Below, piece by piece: positions 37,101 to 49,100 of a DNA stretch of 64,000 bases. Numbering within the stretch: position 1 is the stretch's first letter; every line of letters starts with the position of its first letter. The notes beneath the pieces were generated by a model, which worked only from the letters and a program-made list of their open reading frames with translations, was not told the origin of the DNA and did no database searches. The stretch lies in assembly GCA_030386875.1 (NCBI GenBank), contig CM059564.1, positions 44,722,075 to 44,786,074 of the forward strand. Direction: 5' to 3'. The stretch comes from Morinoia aosen. Its lineage: Eukaryota > Arthropoda > Malacostraca > Amphipoda > Talitridae. A program made the position numbers and the translations under genes.

Positions 37101-40100
37101 AAAAAACAGCGGTGATCTCCACAGGTGTAGAAGCTAAAAAATTCAGCGAAGCTTCATTAGAAATAGAGCGCCAATTTATCTTTCTCACAATTCCCAAAAG
37201 AAAATGTCCATTATTCTTTTAGGGTATTCTTATTAAATTGCCAAAAGACTCTAGTGGCAGTCTGAATAGTTTACTCGTAACAAATTTGTATTATTTCGGA
37301 CTACAGTGACAGTAAATGTACCGATGTATCTGGTTTTTGAATTGAAGCAGTGCGTGAGTACTTCTCAGAGCGCTCTGTTAAGTTTAAAGATGCTTTTTTT
37401 CAATAAATTAAGCCTAATACACATCATCTTGTACATTGGTTGTTCAAATTCCTTATAACTAACACCAGGACGCAGTGACGTCACCCCGGGTCAAGCCGGT
37501 ACCCATTTCCGACACCTGGGTAGAGTGGGGAATTGTGGCTGATTTCTCCCAGTTCCCAACGGGGAGAATCACAGGGCGGCACTGCCGGGATCCAAACTGC
37601 CGACCCTTCCCCTGAAGGCCGCGTTCAGTATTTTGGTGTTCGCGGCCTGCCATCAGCAGCAGCAGGCTCACGCAGGGGCGCGAAATTGTTTAACTCGTGC
37701 AATGTTACGTCTTCACTTCTCAGGGTAATCAAAACTACAGCGTTTCTGTGCAAAACCAGAATGATATAAACTCTGGGAAACACTTGGTAACTTGGACGTA
37801 CTAACCTGTTAATCACAAGGCAATCAAATCCACAACGCTCTTGTGCAGGATCGAAACGAAATCAACTCTCGGGAACACGTTGGTTACTTGGACGGACCAA
37901 CATGTTAATCGCAAGTTTTCGGTGCCTGCGCTCGTGGAAGTGATTCAGGCGTTAGCGATAAGAGTATTAGGTATTTATAATTACACGATTTCACACACTG
38001 TGTGGAATAGATGGGTAGGACAGGAATTTGAATTCACCGTGCTTGATTAGCGTAGAAACCGACTGATAGGACGATAGTTTTCAGTAATTAATGAAGAGCA
38101 GCTTGTAATATTCACCGGCGCTGTGGCTCATCTTCTGAACACTTTTTTGGTGTAAGTTCAGACAAGTTAACTTCAAACGAATTATGGACTTACAGTGAAA
38201 ATATGAGCACGTGAGGGAAAACTGAAACGAAATCCCGCAAAGATTTTCTAAATGATCCATGAGAAGACTCTCCTAGATAATGCTCAGGTATTCAGGGAGT
38301 TAGTGTAAGTTAAAGAGAGGATTTTACACTAAAACTAGGAAACCCGTCGCTTACGGCAAAGCTGGAGATTAAAAAGCGCTCCTTCTGATATTCATTGCGG
38401 CTGATGATCACCCTGGCTGACAGTGACAGCATGAGCCATCAATGATGAAAGGCTTCGTTGACTCCTCCATCTTCTGTCTGCATTAAACTGAGGCAGCTGT
38501 GCCATTTAGGACATATTGAACCTTGTCTCGAATGATTTCATCAATCGATTACACGTTAAATACGGATGTTTTGCAAGGTTTCTTATTTGAGGTCACAATT
38601 TCGAAGGAAGGAGATTTTTTCCCAGTGAAATTTACCTTGTATTTTTTGTTTTCGATAGAAGTAGAGAAGTTTTTATGGCCTTATGTGGGTTTAAATCGTA
38701 CGGATGTGTCCTAATTTGCCTTTGTTATCATGCCAGTCTCAAATGGTGTTAAGCATGCTTCCAATGATGTTTTTTTCAAAGATGGTGTAGTAAATAATTT
38801 CCGATGAGAATTGTCCTTCAATAAAGGATTGAAGAGTAAAAAAGCGTTTTGGTTCAATACTTGGTAAACTATTGGTGCAATCCTCTAACGTGAGCAGCCA
38901 AAAATGTTCGGGGAAATGTATTTCTAATAAATTAGGTTCATATAATAATTTCGTAGGATTATCATCACCTTTAAAAACCAAAAGCAAACAAATTCATTTC
39001 TTTCACCTATTTACCGCGTATTGCACAAGAAGTCATGAAAAATTCAGAATGAGTGCCCGTTTAAAATTTCGAAGAAAAAGAAAAAGAATTTCTGTCGTGT
39101 TTTTAATGAAGGCGTTTTTCTTTCCTCTCAGAAAAGAGGCGGGAGTTGCCAGATATGTAGCCTGCGTCATGCAAGACCAAGTCAAGCTACATGAACGGTC
39201 ATCAGAAACAAATCTTTTTCAGATGAATTTTAGCTGTAAAAGTAGCTTGAAATGTCACTCGTGCGTTTCAGAATTAAAAGTCTATTGCTTTCCACTGAAG
39301 GCAAAATTTATTTTTGTTTGAGCATTTAACTAATTTTTCCAGTGCCTTTGTTAGGAAAAGAAGGGAGTCGCTGGTTAACTCAATTGCGTTGAGGTGTGCT
39401 GCAGCCGTAGCAATGTTTCTCTTGTTTGGTCTGTTTCAATATAAGATTTTTTAGACAATATAAGATTCATTTTTCAATATAAGAAATCTTACGTAGGACC
39501 AAAACGTGCTTCAACGGTGTTAGAAGGCAATAATTCTAATTTATAGTGAAAAATTTGGAAAAAGTTTTCTCCTGGTGAAATTCTCGTAATCACTTTTAAA
39601 CTAATTTGGGAAATGAGCCTTTCAATATCGACTTGTTTTGAGAGTTAGTTTCTATAAACTTCTAGTAAATTATTTGACTAATCAATTTGTGCTTGATTTA
39701 ACTCTATTATTTTTCAAACATATCCTCACCCTTAAACATAACCAGGCAGATTTCATAATGATTCGCTGACTCTAAATTCTTCAATTTTCAGCGTGGTAAC
39801 ACAAACTTCGATAGACATTCTGCGGGCGCATTTACATTGAATTAGACGATCTTTACTGGTTTGAATTAGTTACGAGGGTAAAAACAACGCGCGCTGGGAA
39901 GAAGATGCGAACTTCTTTGGTGATTAAAATTTCGTAAACATTGGGTCGCCCTCACAAATTGGGAACAGGTCGCGCGATTTTTTTTAAATCAGGTTCCATG
40001 TTTCACAATTTGAGCTCAACTTTATTGGGTGAGTTGAGCGAAAGATTTTTAGAATACTTTTCCTGGATGTGGAAAAAACCTGGAATTATAATTGTTCGAT

Positions 40101-43100
40101 AGGACCGAGGGATTCGAACTGCTAATCGCAAATTTACTTTAGGGGCAACTTTTTGCTCAGTACTGCAAGTAAACGAGGCAATACAATAGAAATGCATTTT
40201 CCGGATTTTATATCAAACTTAGCTACACCAACCTTTTTATCCTAATGGAAAAATTTCATTGGAATCAAGGTATTCAAAAGGACTTTATGCTGAAAATGTT
40301 TTAAAGCAGGAGTGAATGGAAACTTATCAAAATCAAGAAATCTCTCCTTCCACTGCCTAATTTATAGCGGAAAAATCAACACTCGACTAAGCAACATTTG
40401 AATGCAGTGAACTGGAGGCAAGAGAATGCTATCATTTTTGAAGCTTCACATATCATTTCTTTTTCAGGGAGGAAATTTTTTCTTTAAATGTTGCCATTGT
40501 TCAATTTTTACCCGAACAATCAACACTCGCCTAAGCAACATTTGAATGCAGTGAACTGGAGGCAAGAGCAAGCTCGGAGCATCGCGTTATCTCAGCAGGG
40601 CCGCAACAAGGGCACAATTCGCTGGCACAATTAGCTCGCACAAAGGCCGCGTAACGTAATGGTCATTTAGGAGCTGAACGAGCTTCTTGTTCTCGCCTGC
40701 CCCGAGCTGCTATGCATCGGCGAGACTTCAAAATCGGGCCCCCATTCTGCCCCAAATACGAAAATAGCATTAGGGACTTTTAATATTAGAGTCATTAGGG
40801 ACTTCTAGCATGAGTTATTTTATTATGGATAAAGCGTAGCTATCATTGGTCATTCTTGTATGAGTTTGTATCACCCTATATATCCCCTCCTATTATTAAC
40901 TATTAAGTCATTATGAATGATGTAGGAGAAATGAATAGCTGTTAGAAGAGCTTCATTCATACACAAGTAAATGCAAAAAATAGTCGCTTTTTTCAGTTTC
41001 AACCATTAAAAAACTCTGGTGAATAGTTTTATCCTTCTAACGTATCTGAAGCAAGCAAAAATACATATTTATATGAACAGGAATTTGGTGCGAGAGTAAG
41101 GACGAGACAGTGACTGCAGCAACTGTATTTTAATCTGCTTAGACTCCAAGAGTATCATCTTTCATTCTTGAAGCGTAAACATTTTTATAAGTTACTATTT
41201 TGCTGCTGGTACAAGTTTTCTGAGTCGTCCATATATATGCACACTCTCACAGAATTTAAAACTTAAACATGTATATATAACGAAGGCACCACCCGGGATA
41301 TTTCAGTATGTCTTCCATAATGTTGCTTCTTGTTCAATGGTCCCAAATTGTCAAGCAGAAGTTGAGTGTCTCGGGAGCTGAAGTTTCCTCTGCAGCGAAG
41401 CCATGGAGTCTTCCGAGAAAATCGCTTCGTTCAACTTGCAGCCATTTGCTTGCTATTGTGCTAACTACAGTAAAGCTTGAAAATCCACCTGCCTGTTCAC
41501 CCAAAAAATGCAGCCTTTCACAATTTATTTGAGAATGTTTTCCCAGTTCTTTACCCACAAAATTTCTTAGTAAAGAAGTGAACGGTTGTCTAACGTAGTT
41601 CAGGGCTGAAAAAAAATTAAAGTTAAGAGAAGGCATTCTGGTTCATTCCTCAATAGTTGCTGTTTCCTAACACTTCACGATTGTTGAAAGCTTCGAAACA
41701 ACATTTTTTTGCGAAGCTTCCGTACCTACCATCATTCATTCTGAATAACCGATGTGAACGAATGTTATAGGCTCAACAAAATGATTTGAGGATTATTTTT
41801 CAGCGAAGTTTGGGTGACAGATGTCAGTAAAATGTAGAAATGACTCCCAGTGTAGTAGGCCGACCACACGCATGTCGCTGCATTGATCTTCCCTGTGGAC
41901 ATGCAATAAAGAAGAACAACCGCTGAGTGGATGTGATGAAGCCAATGTAGCACTAGCGTCACGCCATTCAAAGCTGATCGTCGCGTACCCTGTTCATGTC
42001 ATTGCCGAGTAGTTACTCACTGTTGAATGATGTATCAGCGGATGACTGTGTTTTTGACGATAATTGAAGGCATCAGCCGTGCTCTATTGTAATCGTCGCT
42101 CCCAGTATGCGGTCAGCATTTGCCTGGGACGCTCCTTGTGAGGTTTGTTGTACACGCAAGTTCGTTTGCCCGAGTTTCGCCTCAAGCCATTGAGTTGAAT
42201 TGCACGATGCATCATGCTGCGTATTGGCAATTGCCAGCCAGCTCATGGCAAGCCAATGTACTCTACCAGCTCAGCGGCACAGCTCGACTGTTCCGCCTTG
42301 GCCCAATGCGCAATGAATGTTTACGGTTGAAGTTGCCTCTTTCACCATTGCGTTAACGGCGTGCTACGTATTTATGCGTAATTCTACAGTAACTTCCGTC
42401 AGCACGTGTGTGAGATGCTTCGGGTCAAGCGAGTTGAGAATATTGAGGGCAAGGTTGTGTCTTAAATGCGACGAGTTTAATACTGGTGCTTCGAACCGTG
42501 AACGACTTCCATATTTTGCTTGGATAAATAATGAAGACCTGAGCTAAAAATCGGGATTTAAGATCAAAATTTGAACGAATGCAAAATTTTATTTCTCTTC
42601 TGGTTGAGTTTAGGCTTTGAAAATATGTTGCCAAACATGGACCAAAAAATATTTAGGTGCCAAATAAGTGCTGTTTAAATTATCTTTGAAATAAACCGTT
42701 GCATAAAGTTTTATAAGATGAACCACGCTTTCTCAATATATTAAAGCAGCTTAAATTTGTTTCCCTGAACTTCATAACAAACTCGGTTGCAAACTTATAG
42801 CCCACATTTTCAATTTCTGGTTTAAACGATACATAAGCATTAAGCATAGCTTTCTGTAATATGGAAAGCAACGAAAGGAAAACGCAGCAAGACAGACCCA
42901 TAGGACTCATAAGTCAAACCTGTCCCCAATAATGCGATCTACTGAAGTCGCTACTCAAACAAATTGTCCAAAATGCAAGGAACTACGAAGTTGATTGCAA
43001 GGCTTCCTCTGCATAATTGTCTTGCTCGATCTTCCTTGTATTTTGGAATGAAGCCAACGCAGGCGAAGAGGTCACAATGTACATACAGAACATTGTGAAG

Positions 43101-46100
43101 TCATGGCCTATTTTTGCATTTGAAACTATAATGCGTCGATAGGTCGATAGATGAGAAGATTGCCTATGGGTTGAATACATGAAATTAATTTTGATTTGCT
43201 TAAAATGTACGGAGGTGAATTTTTATGTCACTCGCAAGTTTGTTTCGTGGTCTAAATGGAAGAGGTTGAATTTTCGACTCACCTGTGGAATAATTTGCCA
43301 TGAAATTAACTCAGTTCGTAAATTAAATTTCTTTGGGCAATTTAGCTATTAAGAGTTTTGAAGCTTAATTTGAGCATCAAAAGTTTAATATCGTAAGTAA
43401 TTAACAAAAATTTGGCTAAAGAATTTGAAGCTAAATTTCACAACAAGCAGATGATGAGGAGATACAAGGTGTGCCTCTCCCTTACAACTCTCAGAATCAC
43501 AGAACATGTCTGGTTCTGAAGTAGCACTAGCAATAATATTCGAATTAATATTCTGTATGGACTGCAAGCCTGCCTAATCTAAATCCATTTGATAATTCGT
43601 TGCAGTCTGGAGCAGAACCGTTCTGGGAGGTTATTGCGTGGACGAGTGCAAGTGAACGCAAAGAAAACTGAGTGCAAATGTCGCTTAAGCGTTGCTAGTT
43701 TATTTCTGTGATTCTAATTTCTTCAAGGCTTAATGCACCTGGTATGGAATATAATATCACATGTGCAAATAAAATAATCGAAACCATTATTCGTGTTCAG
43801 AATTCCAATATCAATCTATATTGAACACTCATTTGATTTTTTGGATACGCGCTTGCACGCAGGTTAATGACACTCTTTCTACCTTGGTTAAGCGCTCTGC
43901 AAAATGTATTCACTGAGCCAGACCACACCATCACCTTGCAGGGGTCGTGGCAGTTTTGGGTAAGCGAGCGCTGGTAAATGAAATTCATTTTCTTTGGTTA
44001 AGGGCCTTGCAAAATTATTTCACTCAGCCATAGCGAACCATTACCTCTCAGGTGTCCTGTGACTTTTAGATAAACGCTTTCGGGCTGTTGAATGACGCTC
44101 TTTCTACCTTCATGCTTCGAAATGCACGCACTCACCCCGCAGGTGTCGTGGATCAGGCACCGGGATCTGCACATCCTGTCAGTGGGGAGCGTGACCTATA
44201 CAAGCGACGAGCGGTTCCAGGTTGTGCCGGACAAAGACACCGGCGACTGGGCCCTGAGACTCATGTACGCCAGGCCCCGGGACTCCGGCCAGTACGACTG
44301 CCAGGTCTCCTCCACTCCGACCTCTGGCAGGACCTTCCACCTGGAGGTCGTCGGTGAGGACAGGCTGAAAGTTTCGTTATAAGTTGTTAGAGGGGGTAAT
44401 TAGAGTTTTAATGTTCTGTTTATTCAATGGTCCGTTACAGAAATGAATATCCGAAAGGAATTTCCATCTAGAGGTCGTCGGTGAGCTCATGCACGCTAAA
44501 TTTTTTGTCAATAAGTGGCTATAAATGATAATCTGAGTCCGGATATTCTATTATATGAGTTTGAGTATTTCATTTTTTCAATGGTTCGCTAGTCAGGGAG
44601 GACGTTCCATCTAGAGGCCGTCTGTGAGTAAGGGCGCGCTGAAATTTTTGTGAATAGGTTGTTAGAGGTGGTCATCTGAATATCAATATCCCGTTCATTA
44701 AAGAGAGTGAAACTTTGACGGGAGTGAAATACTAACTTATCCCACACTTTCTCTCAGCACCAAAGAGTCACATTCTGTTCACGGGATGACCCCGTATCGG
44801 GGATGACATTTGCCACAGAGCCAAAGGCAGAAGTGCTGCGAGCTCCCGAGATGCACGTGGGTGTTGGGTCTCTCATCAACCTGACGTGCGTGGTGCCCTA
44901 CTCTCCCGCCCCTCCCGACTACCTCCACTGGTACCACAAAGAAAAGGTGAGGCAGTATAGACACGAACTCAAACCCTGTCATACCTTGGAGGCGATTTTC
45001 TCTTCCACTTTGACCGCAACGTGCGCCACAGGCTACCACGGAGGATATTTTCATAATGCTGCTGACCGACCAGTAGTCAAAGACTCAATTTTTATAAATA
45101 TTCAATGAAGGCTAAATGAAGGTATGATCCAGTTGATGTTTGCTTTTCAAAAATTGCTCACCACTATTGACTTTAAATTTGAGATGAGTAGTGAACTTCA
45201 GATAATTACGGTGCTTGTGCTTTGATTTCACAAAAAACATATAAGATTTCACATTTAATGCTCCTGCTACAGTACTTAATGATATATCATGCATCATATT
45301 TTACGACACTTTGTATTACAGCTAGGCAATAGAGCTGTTCAATTTATTGCAGATGTGCAATGCTAAGCAAAATTACTAGTGTAGATGCTTCGTACTTACA
45401 TCTACATACACATAAATGACATTATTTGTTTTTTAGGATGCAATTTTATTTCTTAATTTAGAGAGTTAGAAAATATTCTAAAAAAACCGTATTAAGTGCT
45501 GGTGTTCAAAAACCTTTTAATATTTTAAAATCCCATATAATTGACTCACACATCGCCCCTGCATCAAGTGCATTTACTGCACTTGTGGCGTGTTATTTTG
45601 CATCGGTGTTAGGTTCTTAGTATTATACATCCCATCTCCCGTAAAACTGTCTACTACTTCACATGGAACCTTCATGAACATTTTGACGACACAATTTTAC
45701 ACGTTTTTTAATACTGAGCTAGTATGAAATCCTAAATTATGATAGCCGGGCTTCACTTAAACGCTATATTCATCTTCATTGTACTTTCTGGCGAACCCAA
45801 AAACGCTAATATGATAGTTGTGCTTCACTTGGACGCTATATTCATCATCAATGTAACTTTCTGGCTTGCCCAGGTGGTTCGCGAGGACGGCAACAGGGTT
45901 TGGATGAAGACGACGCTCGGCCACAAGTCTATCAGCCAGCTCGTGGTGAAGGATGCCAGGCCTTCCGACTCCGGCCTCTACACCTGCAGTCCTGCGCACT
46001 CCAAAGAGCACTCCATCACTGTGCACGTGCTAACAGGTGACTAGTGCAATAAAGTTATCCCTTTGACTGCGACGTGTGCTAACAGGTGACTAGTGCAATA

Positions 46101-49100
46101 AAGTTATGAAGGTAATTTTTCGACTGCGACGTGGGAGTTTTCACTATCTTTTATAAAATTAGCGACGGCCATCAATGCGCTGCGATCAATGAGGCTAGAA
46201 GTACTCTCTGAACCTCTCATCGAAGTTAATCATCAGGCCACGGAAAAAATAGAAATATTCAGTTGATTCAGTGTCATTTGCAAGATTTTACATGACTGAT
46301 ATTGTGCCTAAAGAATATTGATGGACTCCGTTGACCTCCGGTGAGTTTTCATAATGCGACTGATCGACCTGTAGTCACAAATTACATTTTCATCAATACG
46401 TGATGACTGAACGGTCCAGTTAATGTTTGTTATTTAAAATATTGTTTGAAACGATTGACTTTAAATTTGAGTTGAATATAAAACTTAAGTTTTGCTTGCC
46501 TCTGTCAAAGTGTTGATAAGAAAATTGCAACAGCAACGAGACGTTCTAGGGTCGTCCCCGCGTCTCATGCTCTCCGACACCAGTCACGCATAGGCGCCAC
46601 TGGAACGCAGTTACGATAATCTATTTTCACGCACACGTAACGGTACGTTCGTGTTAACGCTATGTTTCTTAATGTGGCCGTTACGCAAAGTTTGATATGT
46701 ACAGTGAATGAAACATTTTATAAATGCACGCCAATACGCAGTCCAATGTGAATTAGAAGAAACAAGACAAAAACGTAAATGGACAGCGAATCTGAGTCAC
46801 TTATGCTATATAACGCTGTAATTGTGTGAAACTATTTTTTTCTGACTCAAACAAGTCAATATGCTTTCCAATACGAGCTAGTAGAGACGACACTAAAATG
46901 TAACTGGGCAACGAATCTGAGTGCAACATAGCTCTCTAACTTCATGAAATTTTTGTTTTCTGACTTCAATTTTACAAGTTAGCCTCGAACGTCCACGTGA
47001 AGTGAGTTGAGGGCAATTGTTATTGAGTTTGCTGAGTCAGACTGGCTCCAGTTCTAGAGCTGAAATCATGTCATGAATAACTTTAATATTTTATTTAATG
47101 TTCCGTAGTGATCTTTACTTTCCCCTGTTCCGCGATGATAGTGATGCGCCTGCTATGACATTACGTTATAAAGATAATTGGATAAGTATAATGTCATACA
47201 TAACAATCAAGTTGTAAAAATTAATTTATTAACACCAAAAATTTCAGAGTCCATCAATATTCTTTAGGCACAATAACAGTCATGTGAAATTTTACAAATG
47301 ACACTGAATCAGCAGAAGATTTCTTTCTGTTCTGTGGCCGGACAACTAACTTTGATGAGAGGTTCAGAGAAAACTTTCAGCTTCATTGATCGCAGCATTG
47401 ACGGCTGTCGCTAATTTTATAAATGACCTTGAAAATCGATCACTGGCTTACATTTCTTTATCAGTCAGCATTTTTTACCTGGTGACCGGATGGCAGCCTG
47501 CCTGAGACAGACGTCATACTTTGGAAGATATTTTTAGACTCTCGGGCACGAGTGCTCGTATTGAAATATTGTTTTATGGACGTTTTATCGTAATTGCGGT
47601 TAAGATTTGATTGTGAAAGGTTAATTAACGATTGTTGGTTAAATTCATTTTATTTTTTTTAATGAACGCTTGATTGTCATAGCGGTTTGACCAAAAAAGT
47701 GGTCGAATAATTTCATATACGATTGTTGAATTTATGGTTATTATCATGATTGCTACGCACAGTATGTAACGAGTTATACTGTGTGACACATCTGACGTAC
47801 TTTAACAATTAGCTGCGCCTCATTATGTCTCGACTATTGGAGGCATTGAACAGTAATGGCGATGCGAGCAAGAAAACAGCTGCCTAATTTGCATTTCATA
47901 CTTCATGTTCATTTTCACTTCTTGTTTACAGACGACTTCATTCATCGTGATCACTTTAATGATTAGGGGCTGAAACTTTAATAATTCTAGGCTCTAGAGA
48001 AAAGTATATTTATGAGAAGTTGTTGGTTTTTGGTTGAAGTTATTAGTTCCTTCAAGTAATTTTTTGCTCTAAAGAATTTATGACATAATGAAACTAAGAA
48101 TTTACACCCGTAACTCGTGTGCTATTGGAAGAAAAAACAAAGTTATACTTCAGAGCAAGTAATCTGTGTTTGACAACCATTAACTGGGGGATTTAAGATA
48201 ATTTTGTAAACAAAGAATTCTTTCGAAGCAATTGTTGCTGGGAGTTGAATAATAGCATTTCAGGTTTAGCGATGGTTACACAGAATGTCAGATAGAATGG
48301 TTAGATGCAATGGTGTGAAACCAATAGTGTTTTTATCACAAAAATATTTGAAACATCCAGTACTCAATACTTCACCAGAAGAGTACTTCAGATCCTCAAT
48401 CAGTTCACCAGTTTTCAGTATTGAATAACGCTTTAAATTTAAAAAGTAATAAAAAATCATCATCATGCTCTAATATGTAAAGGTTCTTTCATGACCTTAA
48501 ATCTTGGAAACAATTACTCTAACAATTTATTGACGCATTTAATGCACTGGCGTTTTGAATATAATTGAGCACTGAAAAAAGTTTATTCCCCGTCTTTTAT
48601 TTGTCGCGTTCATATGAAATGCTATGACCGTAATTGATAACTACATACTTGAGGCAAATTTTCATTGCGTGCCCTAAGATGTGGTGATCTCAAGCTGACC
48701 ACGTGATCCCTCACAGAGTGAGTGTGTGATCACGTACGTGGCTAACAAATAAGCAGCTCTGTGCTCATGCATGTCTTGTCCTCGTAAGTCAGAAATACGA
48801 GTAATTTTCCGTGTCGGAACGACCTAAGTTTTACGGCGGCAATGCTCCGTTTTGAAGTCAAAATTGCGAGCGTCACAACTGACAGTTTATGAGTCGCAAC
48901 TGCAATGAACTTTTTTGAGCCGCTTGAAAATTGTTCCGAACTGCGTTTTATCATGTTTGTTGATGGAGCCATTTTTGAACTCTGTAGTGTGTGTTGTGAA
49001 ATATATCGCGGCGTAAGCTTAATCTTTTGGGTGGTTTGTGAGTTAAAGAAAGTTTCGTTCCGAAAGAGCAGCTTTCAGTTTCCATGTCAAACCACCTCTT

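Larger units (their letters stand above)
36936..43860 (+). other. dpr intron 2 interior
   Basis: Mostly unremarkable AT-rich sequence. A 149-codon plus frame at 38872-39321 is lysine- and serine-rich without a recognisable domain. A GC-rich patch at 40560-40740 follows the 51-bp direct repeat. No alternative Ig exon was found. Confidence 0.55.

Noticed and set aside
38010-38045. tRNA-like aatttgaattc T-loop
   Set aside because: No matching stems at tRNA spacing.
38872-39321. 149-codon frame in dpr intron 2 as an exon or nested gene
   Set aside because: Low-complexity basic composition, AT-rich codons, no domain, no flanking exon partners.
40098-40140. tRNA on the minus strand suggested by ggattcgaact
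   Set aside because: The T-stem does not pair around the TTCGAAT loop and no D or anticodon arm can be placed.
44779-45054. Minus-strand 91-codon frame opposite dpr exon 4
   Set aside because: Shadow of the true exon on the plus strand; no splice or domain support.
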